Counted from the first letter of the stretch, positions 7,869-19,151 are shown. The stretch is DNA of 35,860 bases from Burkholderiales bacterium (GCA_018971105.1 JAGWVB010000010.1:1-35860); one strand, 5' to 3'. Numbers and translations are program-made. Notes: a model not told the origin generated them from the letters alone.

Positions 7869-9980
7869 TCAGGTGCGCACGAGGCGGATCCGCGGCGGAT
7901 GCGCCGGCGTGCGCGCGTCGGCATGCACCAGGCGCTGCTCGAGGCTGAAGGCGTCGAGCGCCGGCGCGTACAGAAAGCCCTGGAACTCGGCGCAGCCGTT
8001 GTCGTGCAGGAAGCGGCGCTGGGCGTCGGTCTCGACCCCCTCGGCGATGACCTTGAGGCCGAGCGCGCGCGCCATCTGCAGGATCGCGCGCACGATCGCG
8101 GCGTCGCTGTCGTCGTCGGGCAGGCCGCCGACGAAGCTGCGGTCGATCTTGAGCTTGCCGATCGGGAAGCGCTTCAGGTAGGCCAGGCTCGAATAGCCGG
8201 TGCCGAAATCGTCGATCGCCAGCCGCACGCCCAGCCGCGCCAGCGCGTGCAGCCGGTGCAGCGCCTCGGCGGCGTCGTGCACGAGGATCGATTCGGTGAG
8301 TTCGAGCTCGAGCAGCCGCGGCGGCAGCCCGCTCACCGCGAGCACGCTGGCGACGCGGTCGACGAACTGCGGCTGCTGGAACTGCAGCGCCGAGACGTTG
8401 ATCGCGATCGGCAGCGCCAGGCCGCGCTGCTGCCACAGCACGCCCTGGCGCACGGCCTGGCTCAGGACCCAGTCGCCGATCGCGACGATGAAGCCGCTCT
8501 CCTCGGCCACCGGGATGAAGCTGCCCGGCGCCACCTCGCCGAGCTCGGGATCGCGCCAGCGCAGCAGCGCCTCGGCGCCGACGATGGCGCCGCTGGCGAG
8601 GTCGATCTGCGGCTGGTAATGGAGCCTGAAGCGGCCGCTCACGAGGGCCTGGCGCATCGCGTGGTCCAGGCGCATCTGCAGCCGCCGGTCGCCCTCGGCG
8701 CGCGCCTGGTGCAGCCGGTAGTTGGCGCGGCCGCCGGCCTTGACGGCGCGCATCGCCGCCTCGGCATGCCGCATCAGGTCCTCCAGGCGCGAGCCGTGGG
8801 CGGGGCCGATCGCGATGCCGACGCTGCAGGTGAGGGTGAAATGCGCGCCGTCGATGCTGCTGGGCTGGGCGACGACATTGAGCACGCGCCGCGCCGTGGC
8901 CTCGGCGGCGGCGGCGTCGGCCGGGTAGACGAGGACGACGAACTGGTCGCTGCCCAGGCGCGCCAGCACGTCGTCCTGGCGCAGGCAGCCGCCGATGCGC
9001 TGGGCGACGTCGAGCAGCACCTGGTCGCCGGTCTCGTGGCCGAGGCTGTCGTTGATGTGGCGAAAGCGGTCGAGGTCGACGAAGAGCAGGCCGAAACCGC
9101 GCTCCTCGCGCCGCGCGCGCGCCGCCAGCGCCTCGAGCCGTTCGGCCAGCGCGCGCCGGTTCGGCAGCCCGGTGAGGGCATCGTGCAGCGTCAACGACTC
9201 GATCTTCTCCTCGGCCGCGACGCGCTCGGTGAGGTCGCGGAACGACCACACGCGGCCCTGCGGCCGGCCGCGGCAGATCAGCGGCCGCGTCACGCGCTCG
9301 ACCACCTGGGCGCTGTTGAGCACGAGGCGGTCGGTGGCCACGATCAGCGTCGCCTGCAGCAGTTGCTGCACGCGCGCGCCATAGTCGGGCCCGGCCGGGT
9401 CGGCGGCGACGCTGCGCGCCATCCAGGCCTGCACGGCCGCGTCGTCGTGCGCCTGCAGCAGCGCCAGCGGCAGGCCCCAGATCTCGGCGTAGCGGCGGTT
9501 GAACGCGCGCACGCGGCCGGCGAGGTCGGTCACGAGCAGGCCGTCGGCGGTCGCCTCCAGCGTCGCCTGCAGCTCGGCGAGCAGGATCTCGCGCTCGGAC
9601 TCGGCCGCATGCTCGGCGCTGCGGTCGCAGGCGACGACCAGTGCATGGTCGACCGCGCCGCCGGCGCCGGCGATGCCGGCGATGCTGCGGCTGACATGGC
9701 GCAGCTGGCCGTCGGCGGCGGCGATCAGGGTCTCGGAATGCAGCCCCGGCGCGCCGCCGGCGGCGGCGGCCTCCCACCACAGCAGGTCCTCGGGCGAGGG
9801 CGCGAGCTCGCGCACGTCGGTGCCGACGAGCCGGTCCGCGGCGCGCCCGAACAGCGCCGCGGCGGCGGCGTTCGCGGCCGCGACGCGGCCGTCGGCGAGC
9901 CGCACGACCCAGGCCGCGTGCGGCATGGCATCGATCAGCGCGGCCCAGCAGCGGGTCGACGCGGCGGCGTCGTCCTTCAC
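7869..9980 (-). CDS. PAS-PAS-GGDEF-EAL cyclic-di-GMP protein with degenerate GGDEF motif
   Basis: A 703-residue cytoplasmic signalling protein. Two PAS-like sensor regions (about 10-120 and 135-255) precede a GGDEF domain (about 262-425) and an EAL phosphodiesterase domain (about 436-685). The GGDEF motif reads G343-S-D-Q-F347, so cyclase activity is doubtful, but an RxxD inhibitory-site motif lies at 334-337. The EAL domain keeps its metal and catalytic residues: E470-A-L, N528 (INVS), E563 (LTES), D590-D591-F-G-T-G-Y, K611, E647 (AEGVE) and the EFQGFLYAP tail. It is therefore probably a cyclic-di-GMP phosphodiesterase, perhaps tuned by nucleotide binding to the GGDEF part. The start is a GTG at 9980 overlapping the HD-GYP stop as GTGA. 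The frame is open far upstream only because of GC bias. Confidence 0.92.
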   Translation of the reverse strand: MKDDAAASTRCWAALIDAMPHAAWVVRLADGRVAAANAAAAALFGRAADRLVGTDVRELAPSPEDLLWWEAAAAGGAPGLHSETLIAAADGQLRHVSRSIAGIAGAGGAVDHALVVACDRSAEHAAESEREILLAELQATLEATADGLLVTDLAGRVRAFNRRYAEIWGLPLALLQAHDDAAVQAWMARSVAADPAGPDYGARVQQLLQATLIVATDRLVLNSAQVVERVTRPLICRGRPQGRVWSFRDLTERVAAEEKIESLTLHDALTGLPNRRALAERLEALAARARREERGFGLLFVDLDRFRHINDSLGHETGDQVLLDVAQRIGGCLRQDDVLARLGSDQFVVLVYPADAAAAEATARRVLNVVAQPSSIDGAHFTLTCSVGIAIGPAHGSRLEDLMRHAEAAMRAVKAGGRANYRLHQARAEGDRRLQMRLDHAMRQALVSGRFRLHYQPQIDLASGAIVGAEALLRWRDPELGEVAPGSFIPVAEESGFIVAIGDWVLSQAVRQGVLWQQRGLALPIAINVSALQFQQPQFVDRVASVLAVSGLPPRLLELELTESILVHDAAEALHRLHALARLGVRLAIDDFGTGYSSLAYLKRFPIGKLKIDRSFVGGLPDDDSDAAIVRAILQMARALGLKVIAEGVETDAQRRFLHDNGCAEFQGFLYAPALDAFSLEQRLVHADARTPAHPPRIRLVRT

Positions 9981-11242
9981 GACGTGCAGGGCGCGCTCTC
10001 GCGCGCGATCGGCTCGAAGTAGTAGGCCACGCGCGGGCGCGGGTCCAGCGCCTGCAGCACCGCCGGCGGCAGCTTGCTCGCCGCGAGGCTGCGCCGGATG
10101 CCGAGGTCGCTCGACTGCTCGAGGTCGAGCAGCTGCGCCTCGGAGGCTTCGGCCGCGCCGCGCCCGCGCGGCTCGTGCACGAGCACGCGCGGCTTGAGCG
10201 GCCGGCTCGAATTCACGCCCACGACCATCGCGTAGCGGTCGTCGGTGAGCTGGACCAGCGAGCCCGCCGGGTACACGCCCATCATGCGGATGAAGGCGCT
10301 CAGCACGGTCGCGTCGTAGCGCGTGCGGCCCTGGGCGAACATCGTCGCCACCGCCTCGTGCGGCGTCAGCGCCAGCGTGCGCGTGCCCGGGTTGCAGAGG
10401 TTGTCGTAACGGTTGACGACGGCGACGATGCGCGACGCCAGCGCGATGCGCTCGCCCGCGAGGCGCAGCGGAAAGCCGCTGCCGTCGGCATGTTCGTGGT
10501 GCTGCGCCAGCACCGCCAGCGCGCCGGCGCGCAACTGCATGCGCTGGCCATGCACGACGCCCTTGGCGACATGGTCGCGGTAGAGGCCGAGCTCGGCGCT
10601 GCTGAAGCCGTCCTCGAGATGGCGGAAGCGGTCCGGCAGGTCGATCTTGCCGGCGTCGTGCATGAGCGCGCCGACGCCCAGGTCCTGCATCACCTCGTCC
10701 GCAAGGCCGAGCGTGCGCCCGATCAGCATCGAGATCACGGCCACGTTGAGCGCGTGGCCGCCGGCGCGGTCGCCGCCGCCGGCGACGAGGCGGATGCCGA
10801 TCTCCTCGCAGCCGATCATCTTGTCGAGCATCGCCCGCGTCAGCGCCTCGGTCGTGCGCCCCGCCTCCAGCGGCTTCGCGGTCACGAGGTCGAAGGCGCC
10901 GCGCCAGGCCTGCGCGGCCTCGGCATGCTGACGCTCGCACAGGCGGGCGGCCTCGCGCTGCGCCGCGAGCCAGGCGCGGCGTTGCGCCGCCTCGGCCTCG
11001 GCCGGGCTGAGGCGGGGCGCGGCCTCGGCCGCGTCGGCCGGTTCCGCGGCGGCCGCGCTCTCGAGCGCGCTCTTCTCGGGCACCCAGCGCACGCGCGCCA
11101 GGCCCAGGCCGAGCAGGGTCGCGATCTGCTCGGCCGTGGCGATGCGGAAGCTCGAAAGCGGGAACGGATGCGAGAGCCAGCCGCCGTCGAGCTGGATGTA
11201 CATGCCGACTCGAAGTTCTTCGACGGCAATCGTGGACGACAT
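9977..11242 (-). CDS. HD-GYP domain protein with N-terminal DUF3391
   Basis: A 421-residue protein predicted to hydrolyse cyclic-di-GMP. Residues 5-55 (VEELRVGMYIQLDGGW...) fit the DUF3391 domain often found before HD-GYP domains. An alanine/glutamate-rich linker (about 60-115) follows. The HD-GYP domain spans about 135-340, with H195-D196 in HDAGKIDLP, H248-H249-E250 and D253-G-S-G-F-P258. The third residue pair of the GYP signature is GFP here, a mild variant. The ATG at 11242 is preceded by AGAGG at five bases; an upstream ATG at 11260 is less well placed. Its stop overlaps the GTG start of the GGDEF-EAL gene, so two cyclic-di-GMP enzymes are translated together. Confidence 0.92.
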   Translation of the reverse strand: MSSTIAVEELRVGMYIQLDGGWLSHPFPLSSFRIATAEQIATLLGLGLARVRWVPEKSALESAAAAEPADAAEAAPRLSPAEAEAAQRRAWLAAQREAARLCERQHAEAAQAWRGAFDLVTAKPLEAGRTTEALTRAMLDKMIGCEEIGIRLVAGGGDRAGGHALNVAVISMLIGRTLGLADEVMQDLGVGALMHDAGKIDLPDRFRHLEDGFSSAELGLYRDHVAKGVVHGQRMQLRAGALAVLAQHHEHADGSGFPLRLAGERIALASRIVAVVNRYDNLCNPGTRTLALTPHEAVATMFAQGRTRYDATVLSAFIRMMGVYPAGSLVQLTDDRYAMVVGVNSSRPLKPRVLVHEPRGRGAAEASEAQLLDLEQSSDLGIRRSLAASKLPPAVLQALDPRPRVAYYFEPIARESAPCTS

Positions 11243-11405
11243 GCGGACCTCTCTGCTCATGGCGGCGCGGCAGGGCGGCGCCCCTGCCCGCCCCATGTCC
11301 TGTTTTCGGGCCCGGGATCGGGAACTTGAGCGCCCCCGGCAGCGGGCCGCGCCGGCGGCGCGCGCGCATGGGACACTCGACCATCGCCACCCCCGGGAGC
11401 CGCCC

Positions 11406-11729
11406 TTGATCCTCGAAGTCGCCGACATCCGCATCCAGCCCGGCCGCCAGGCCGAATTCGAAGCCGCGGTCCAGCGCGGCATCGGCACCGTCATCGCCGG
11501 CGCGCAGGGATTCCGCGGCGCGCGCGTGCAGCATGGCGTCGAGCAGCCCGAGCGCTATCTGCTGCTGATCCACTGGGAGCGGCTCGAGGACCACAGCGTC
11601 ACGTTCCGCGCGGGGCCGCTGTTCCCGCAATGGCGCGCCATCGTCGGCCCCTACTTCGCCGCGCCGCCGGTCGTGGAACATTTCACGCTCCTGGCCGACA
11701 TCCCGGTCGCGCCGGGCGGCCCGACGTGA
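11406..11729 (+). CDS. Antibiotic biosynthesis monooxygenase (ABM) domain protein
   Basis: A 107-residue single-domain protein with the ABM ferredoxin-like fold pattern: ILEVADIRIQPGRQAEFEAA at the start, a central FRGARV...ERYLLLIHWERLEDH strand pair, and PLFPQWRAIVGPYFAAPPVVEHF at the end. Such proteins are small oxygenases or heme/quinone-handling enzymes, and the substrate is unknown. There is no ATG at the family-typical N-terminus. The TTG at 11406 fits and has GGGAG six bases upstream, so it is taken as the start. It is divergent from the HD-GYP gene, with 163 bases between them. Confidence 0.82.
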   Translation: MILEVADIRIQPGRQAEFEAAVQRGIGTVIAGAQGFRGARVQHGVEQPERYLLLIHWERLEDHSVTFRAGPLFPQWRAIVGPYFAAPPVVEHFTLLADIPVAPGGPT

Positions 11730-11818
11730 ATCTGCGTAAATCCCCGCCCCTCGGTCAGCGCCGGGACGCCGCCGGTCGTTGTGGGAAGACCGCCAACCCT
11801 GAGACCAGGACCGCCCCG

Positions 11819-12157
11819 ATGATCCCGACCCGCCGCACCCTCGCCACGCTCGCCCTCGCCGCCGCGGCGAGCAGCCTGCTCGGCGCCTGCATCGTCGTCC
11901 CGGCGCGCCCGGGCCCCTACGGGGGTGGGCCGCTCGTGATGGTCGCGCCGCCGCCGCCGCGGGTCGAATTCGTCGGCGTCGCTCCCGGGCCCGGCCTGTT
12001 CTGGCTCTCGGGCTTCTGGGGCTGGTCGGGCGGGCGCCATGTCTGGAATCCCGGCCATTGGGAGCATGAGCGCGAGGGCTACCACTACGTGCCGCAGCGC
12101 TGGGTGCGCCAGGGCCCCGGCTGGCGCATGGCGCCGGGCCACTGGGACCGGCGCTGA
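11819..12157 (+). CDS. YXWGXW-repeat lipoprotein
   Basis: A 112-residue predicted lipoprotein. The N-terminus has two arginines, a hydrophobic stretch and a lipobox L-G-A-C with the lipidation cysteine near residue 22. After a proline-rich segment come two or three tryptophan/glycine-rich units (LFWLSGFWGWSGGRHVWNPG, WEHEREGYHYVPQRWVRQGP and GWRMAPGHW) of the YXWGXW type common in betaproteobacterial envelope proteins. The function is unknown; it probably sits in the outer membrane facing the periplasm. It lies 89 bases after the ABM gene and converges on the histidine kinase gene, whose stop is only 18 bases away. Confidence 0.88.
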   Translation: MIPTRRTLATLALAAAASSLLGACIVVPARPGPYGGGPLVMVAPPPPRVEFVGVAPGPGLFWLSGFWGWSGGRHVWNPGHWEHEREGYHYVPQRWVRQGPGWRMAPGHWDRR

Positions 12158-12175
12158 GCGGGCGCGCGCCGCGCG

Positions 12176-13756
12176 TCAGGCCCCCGGCAGCTCGATCGTC
12201 ACGCGCGTGCCCGCGCCGATGCGGCTCGTCACCGCGACGCGGCCGCGGTGCAGCTCGACGATGCGCTTGACGATCGCCAGGCCCAGCCCCTTGCCTTCCT
12301 CGCTCGACGCCGGCGCGACGCTGCCGCGCACGCGGTACAGGCGCTCGAACAGGCGCGGCAGCTCGGACGCCGCGATGCCGCAGCCCTCGTCCTCGACCAC
12401 CACGCGCACCCAGGCGCCGTCGCGCGCGGTGGCGACGACGACGCCGCGCCCGGCGGGCGTGAACTTGAGCGCGTTGTCGAGCAGGTTCGCGACCGCGCGC
12501 TCGAACAGCTCGATGTCGACCTCGGCCAGCGGGGCCGCGCCGCCGGCCTGCTCGCAGCGCAGCGCCACACCGCGCTCGGCGTAGCGCGGCGCGTAGCGCA
12601 GCGCGATGTCGTCGAGCACCTCGCCGAGGTCGAGCCGCAGCGGGTGCAGCTCGAACTCGGGCTCGTCGAGCTGGGCCAGGTCGCCGAGCGCGCGCACCAT
12701 CGCCGCCGCGTTGCGCGTGTTGCGCAGCGCCACGGCGACGAGTTCGCGGTCCTCGGTGCGGGCCGGCGCGTCGCCCCAGCGCGCCTCCAGCGTCTCGAGG
12801 CAGGCGACGGTGGCCGTGAGCGGCGAGCGCAGGTCGTGCGAGAGGTTGCTCACGCCCTCGCGCCGGAAATGGTCGAGCCGGCGCAGCTCGTCCCACTGCA
12901 TGCGCAGCCGCGCCAGCAGCGCGTGGAAGCCGCGGCGCAGGCGCGCGATCTCGTCGTCGACCGCCGCCGGTGCGTCGGCAATCGCCGCCGGCGCCCCGCC
13001 GCGCGGGTCGAAGCCGGTGCGCGCCGCGCCGTCGACCTCGTCGCTGAGCACGCGCAGCGGCCGCGTCACGGCGGCGATGATCCACAGCGCCAGCCCCGTC
13101 GCCGCGAGCACGACGGCCAGCGCCGGCAGCAGCGCCGGCGAGGTCACGCTGCTGCGCAGCAGCTCCATGCGCGTGGCCGGCAGCCCGGGCTTGCGGCTCA
13201 CGAGGTAGAGGTAGCCGGCGGGCCCGGCGCCCGGGGCCGGCGCGCGCTGCAGCGCGCGAGCATCATCCGGCGCGCGCTGCAGCGCGCGGGCATCATCCGG
13301 CGCGCGCTGCAGCGCGCGGGCGGCGATGACGGCGTCGGCATCCATGTATTCCGGGTCCTGGCCCATCACGAAGGCGGCGCGGTGGATGTCGCGCCGCGTC
13401 GCCACGTCGGCGGCCTCGCGCACCGGCGCCAGCGCGACCTTGAAGCCGGGCGCGAGATGCACCCGCCCGGTGTGCGCGAGCACGGTGCCCTGGTCGTCGA
13501 GCAGGTAGAGCTGGGTGTCGGGCGCGTACAGCAGCAGGTTGCGCAGGAAGACCAGGAAGCCCTGCGGATCGCGCTCGCGCTGGCCGAGCAGGTCCACATG
13601 CTGGGCGGTGACGCGGCTGAGGAAGGCGTCGGCGCGCTCGTAGGTGCTCTCGTGCTCGAAGCGCTGGAACGCGATGGCCACCGTCACGATCACGCCCAGC
13701 GCCGTCGCCAGACCGGTGAGGAAGATCGTCAGCGCCAGGCGCAGCCGGACCGTCAT
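12176..13756 (-). CDS. Sensor histidine kinase with tandem repeat in the sensor domain
   Basis: A 526-residue membrane histidine kinase. A first transmembrane helix (about 8-30) and a second (about 208-230) bracket a periplasmic sensor region. HAMP-like sequence follows (about 231-290). The phosphoacceptor H307 lies in NLSHDLRSP, the N box is at N424-x3-N428, G1 is D456-E-G-C-G460 and G2 is G488-K-G-L-G-L493. Residues 146-173 of the sensor region are three copies of ARALQRAP separated by DD, encoded by a 30-bp DNA tandem repeat just before the second membrane helix. The gene starts 44 bases after the response regulator stop on the same strand, so it is the cognate kinase. The signal is unknown. 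Confidence 0.94.
   Translation of the reverse strand: MTVRLRLALTIFLTGLATALGVIVTVAIAFQRFEHESTYERADAFLSRVTAQHVDLLGQRERDPQGFLVFLRNLLLYAPDTQLYLLDDQGTVLAHTGRVHLAPGFKVALAPVREAADVATRRDIHRAAFVMGQDPEYMDADAVIAARALQRAPDDARALQRAPDDARALQRAPAPGAGPAGYLYLVSRKPGLPATRMELLRSSVTSPALLPALAVVLAATGLALWIIAAVTRPLRVLSDEVDGAARTGFDPRGGAPAAIADAPAAVDDEIARLRRGFHALLARLRMQWDELRRLDHFRREGVSNLSHDLRSPLTATVACLETLEARWGDAPARTEDRELVAVALRNTRNAAAMVRALGDLAQLDEPEFELHPLRLDLGEVLDDIALRYAPRYAERGVALRCEQAGGAAPLAEVDIELFERAVANLLDNALKFTPAGRGVVVATARDGAWVRVVVEDEGCGIAASELPRLFERLYRVRGSVAPASSEEGKGLGLAIVKRIVELHRGRVAVTSRIGAGTRVTIELPGA
13237..13320. repeat. 30-bp tandem repeat (2.8 copies) with internal palindromes
   Basis: Two full 30-bp units (13237-13266 and 13267-13296) and a 24-bp partial third copy (13297-13320) differ at only one base (13259 is a, its equivalents are g). 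Each unit contains the perfect 16-bp palindrome GCGCGCTGCAGCGCGC. The period is a multiple of three, so copy-number changes would lengthen or shorten the kinase sensor region without a frameshift. Confidence 0.95.
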
Positions 13757-13800
13757 CGCGCCGCCCTCATCGCGCCGGCGCGCGGCAGGCGCGCCCGACC

Positions 13801-14517
13801 TCAGCGCGGCGCATCGCGCATCTTGTAGCCGGCGCCGCGCACGGTGAGGATCAGGCGCGGCTGCAGCGGCTCGCGCTCGACCTTGGCGCGCAGGCGGTTG
13901 ATATGCGTCGTCACCGTGTGCTCGTAGCCGTCGTGGCTGTAGCCCCAGACGGCGTCGAGCAGCTGGGCGCGCGAGAACACCTGGCCCGGGTGGGCGGCGA
14001 AATGCAGCAGCAGGTCGAACTCGAGCGCGGTGAACTCGAGCGCGCGGCCGCCGATGCGCACCTCGCGCCGCTCGGGCAGGATCTCAAGCTCGCCGTTGCG
14101 CACCACGGCCGAGGCCGCCGGCGCCGCCTGCGCCGCGCGCAGCAGTTCGGCGCGGCGCAGCAGCGCCTTCACGCGCGCCAGCAGCTCGGCCATCGAGAAG
14201 GGCTTCGTCAGGTAGTCGTCGGCGCCGAGCTCGAGCCCGAGCACGCGGTCGAGTTCGGTGCTCTTGGCCGTCAGCATCAGGATCGGCGTCGCGCGGCCGC
14301 GCGCGCGCAGCGCCTTGCAGACCTCGAGCCCGTCGAGCGCCGGCATCATCAGGTCGAGCAGCAGCAGGTCGCTCGCGCGTTCGGCCTGGCTGGCCAGCGC
14401 CGCCGCACCGTCGGCGACTGCCGTGACCTCGTAGCCGGCCTGGCGCAGGTTGAGGACGATGAGGTCGCGGATGTCGGACTGGTCTTCGGCGACGAGGATA
14501 TGGCCCATGCGATGCAT
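13801..14517 (-). CDS. OmpR-family response regulator
   Basis: A 238-residue two-component response regulator. The receiver domain (about 4-120) has the acidic pair E11-D12, the phosphorylated aspartate D55 (LLLLDLMMP), T83 and K105 (LTKPF). A short alanine-rich linker leads to the winged-helix DNA-binding domain (about 145-235), with the typical ...FSRAQLLDAVWGY and HINRLRAKVE...VRGAGYKM blocks of OmpR/PhoB proteins. It is followed by its histidine kinase. Two in-frame start codons are possible, 14517 (MHRMGHI) and 14508 (MGHI); neither has a strong ribosome site and the longer form is listed. It is divergent from a sigma factor gene, and the shared 114-base spacer carries three GTGATC repeats. 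Confidence 0.94.
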   Translation of the reverse strand: MHRMGHILVAEDQSDIRDLIVLNLRQAGYEVTAVADGAAALASQAERASDLLLLDLMMPALDGLEVCKALRARGRATPILMLTAKSTELDRVLGLELGADDYLTKPFSMAELLARVKALLRRAELLRAAQAAPAASAVVRNGELEILPERREVRIGGRALEFTALEFDLLLHFAAHPGQVFSRAQLLDAVWGYSHDGYEHTVTTHINRLRAKVEREPLQPRLILTVRGAGYKMRDAPR

Positions 14518-14548
14518 GTCGGGTGCCGGACCCGGTTCTTACGGCGAT

Positions 14549-14575
14549 GTGATCGCGCTGTGATCTTCGGTGATC
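14549..14575. promoter_or_regulatory. Three GTGATC direct repeats, candidate operator
   Basis: GTGATC occurs at 14549, 14560 and 14570, with spacings of 11 and 10 bp, about one helical turn. The repeats lie in the spacer between the divergent response regulator and sigma factor genes. OmpR/PhoB-family regulators typically bind such helically phased direct repeats, so self-regulation and control of the sigma gene is a reasonable inference. No binding data can be seen. Confidence 0.5.
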
Positions 14576-14631
14576 GGCCTGCGAGGTGGCCTGCGCACAG
14601 TGTAGCCATCGCCCAGCCCCGAAAGCGCCCC

Positions 14632-15183
14632 ATGCCATCGTCGATCGCCACCGCCGCCGCCCCCCCCACCGTGCCCGCCTCGCGGCGCGTCGCCTGGAGT
14701 GAACTCGCGCCACAGCGCGACTACCTCGTGCGCTACGCGCGCCGGCGCCTGCTCGACCCGGCGCTGGCCGACGACCTCGTGCACGACGTGTTCGAGGCCG
14801 TGGCCAGCGGGCGCGCGCTGTTCGGCGGCCGCTCGGCGCTGCGCAGCTGGCTCGTCGCGGTGCTCAAGCACAAGATCGTCGACCTCGTGCGCGAGCGCGT
14901 CGGCCTCGACAGCCTCGACGCGTTCGCCGACGCCGACGACGGCGAGTCCGGCGCCGCCGAACTCGCCTGCCCGCAGCCGCGCCCCGACGAGGTGGCCGAG
15001 CAGCGCGAACGCCTGGCGCAGACGCTGGCGCGCATCGCCGCCCTGCCCGAGCACCTGCGCCGCGCCGTCGAGCTGCGGCTGATCGCCGACGCCGACAGCC
15101 CGGCCGTCTGCCGCGCGCTGTCGATCAGCGAGTCCAATCTCCACGTGCGGCTGCACCGCGCGCGCTGCGCCCTGGCCGGGTGA
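14632..15183 (+). CDS. ECF-like sigma-70 family sigma factor
   Basis: A 183-residue sigma factor with region 2 (about 24-90: RDYLVRYARRRL...DDLVHDVF, RSWLVAVLKHKIVDLVRER) and region 4 (about 125-180: LARIAALPEHLRRAVELR..., ending in the helix-turn-helix LSISESNLHVRLHRARCAL). It directs RNA polymerase to a special promoter set, which the sequence does not reveal. No zinc-finger or membrane anti-sigma gene follows; the next gene encodes a CBS-domain protein. The start at 14632 is the only nearby ATG in front of region 2. The divergent two-component system suggests functional coupling, but this is inference. Confidence 0.88.
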   Translation: MPSSIATAAAPPTVPASRRVAWSELAPQRDYLVRYARRRLLDPALADDLVHDVFEAVASGRALFGGRSALRSWLVAVLKHKIVDLVRERVGLDSLDAFADADDGESGAAELACPQPRPDEVAEQRERLAQTLARIAALPEHLRRAVELRLIADADSPAVCRALSISESNLHVRLHRARCALAG

Positions 15184-15248
15184 GGCGAGCGCGTATCCTG
15201 CAATCGTCGTAATCTGCGCGCCGGCAACCCCGCCGCTGGAGCAAACCC

Positions 15249-15839
15249 ATGGAACCGGATTCCGCCCTGCCCACCTTTCGCGTCGACCCCGGAACCCTGC
15301 TCGCCCAGGCCGCGCCCGGGCAGGGCGAGCGGGTGACGCGCGACTCGCCCGCGCTCGCCGTGATGACCGACCTCACGCAGGCGATGGCGGCGACGACGGC
15401 GCCCTCGACGACGCTGCGCCAGGCCGAGCAGATCATGATCTTCAAGGGCGTGCGCATGCTCTTCGTCGTCACCGACATGCCCTCGGTCGAGGGCCTGATC
15501 ACGAGCGTCGACCTGCGCAGCGACCGCACGCTGCAGCTCGTGCACGAGCGCGGCCTGCACTACGACGAGCTCAGCGTCGGCGACGTGATGACGCCGCTGG
15601 CGTCGGTCGAGGCCATCGCCTACGAGCGCATGCGCACGGCGCGCGTCGGCCAGCTCATCGCGACCATGCAGCGCTACGGCCGCAACCACCTCCTGGTGGT
15701 CGAGGCGGCGACCGAGGACGCGCCGCAGCGCATGCGCGGCGTGATCTCGCGGGCGCAGATCGAGCGCCAGCTCGGCGAGCGCATCGAGCTCACGCCGATC
15801 GCGTCGAGCTTCTCCGAGATCAAGCATGCGCTGAGCTAG
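15249..15839 (+). CDS. CBS-domain pair protein
   Basis: A 196-residue cytoplasmic protein with two CBS motifs (about 38-105 and 108-180), which together form a Bateman module that usually binds adenine nucleotides. Recognisable pieces are LRQAEQIMIFKGVRMLFVV...GLITSVDL and VGDVMTPLASVEAI...MRGVISRAQI. No enzymatic domain is attached, so it is probably a stand-alone sensor or regulator subunit. It starts 65 bases after the sigma factor gene. A TATCCT -10-like hexamer (15194-15199) in that gap could give it its own promoter. Confidence 0.88.
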   Translation: MEPDSALPTFRVDPGTLLAQAAPGQGERVTRDSPALAVMTDLTQAMAATTAPSTTLRQAEQIMIFKGVRMLFVVTDMPSVEGLITSVDLRSDRTLQLVHERGLHYDELSVGDVMTPLASVEAIAYERMRTARVGQLIATMQRYGRNHLLVVEAATEDAPQRMRGVISRAQIERQLGERIELTPIASSFSEIKHALS

Positions 15840-15947
15840 GCGCGGCGGGCGGCGCGCGCCGGGACGCGGCGGCGCCGCGGGCGGGAGCGGGGCGGGCGCG
15901 CTTCTAGAATCGACGCTTCCCCCCCACCCGCGCGCGCCGCAGCCCCC

Positions 15948-18990
<3,043 letters not shown>

Positions 18991-19008
18991 AGCCGGGCGC
19001 GCCGTCCG

Positions 19009-19052
19009 ACGCCCGCCGCTGCGCCTGCGATGCGCGCAGCAGCGGGCGTTTT
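19009..19052 (+). terminator. Rho-independent terminator after gap
   Basis: The arms CGCCCGCCGCTGCGC (from 19010) and GCGCAGCAGCGGGCG (ending 19048) pair with one mismatch around a short loop and are followed by TTTT. The structure starts about 20 bases after the gap stop codon and should end the tkt-gap transcript. Confidence 0.85.
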
Positions 19053-19151
19053 CACTGGCGTATGCCCGGAGCGGGCGTCGGCCGAGCGGGCCAGGCTGGC
19101 CCTGGCGCAGAATGGTCTGCCCCCGCCCTTTCCACGCCCGACGAGGTCCCG

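Noticed and set aside
7869-13085. A 1738-codon open frame spanning the GGDEF-EAL gene, the HD-GYP gene and part of the kinase
   Set aside because: Only the 7869-9980 part is domain-bearing in this frame. The rest is the wrong frame of other convincing genes, and a GTGA start at 9980 explains the true gene.
13237-13320. The tandem repeat considered as a small CRISPR array
   Set aside because: Units are contiguous with no unique spacers, they lie inside a kinase reading frame, and no cas genes are present.
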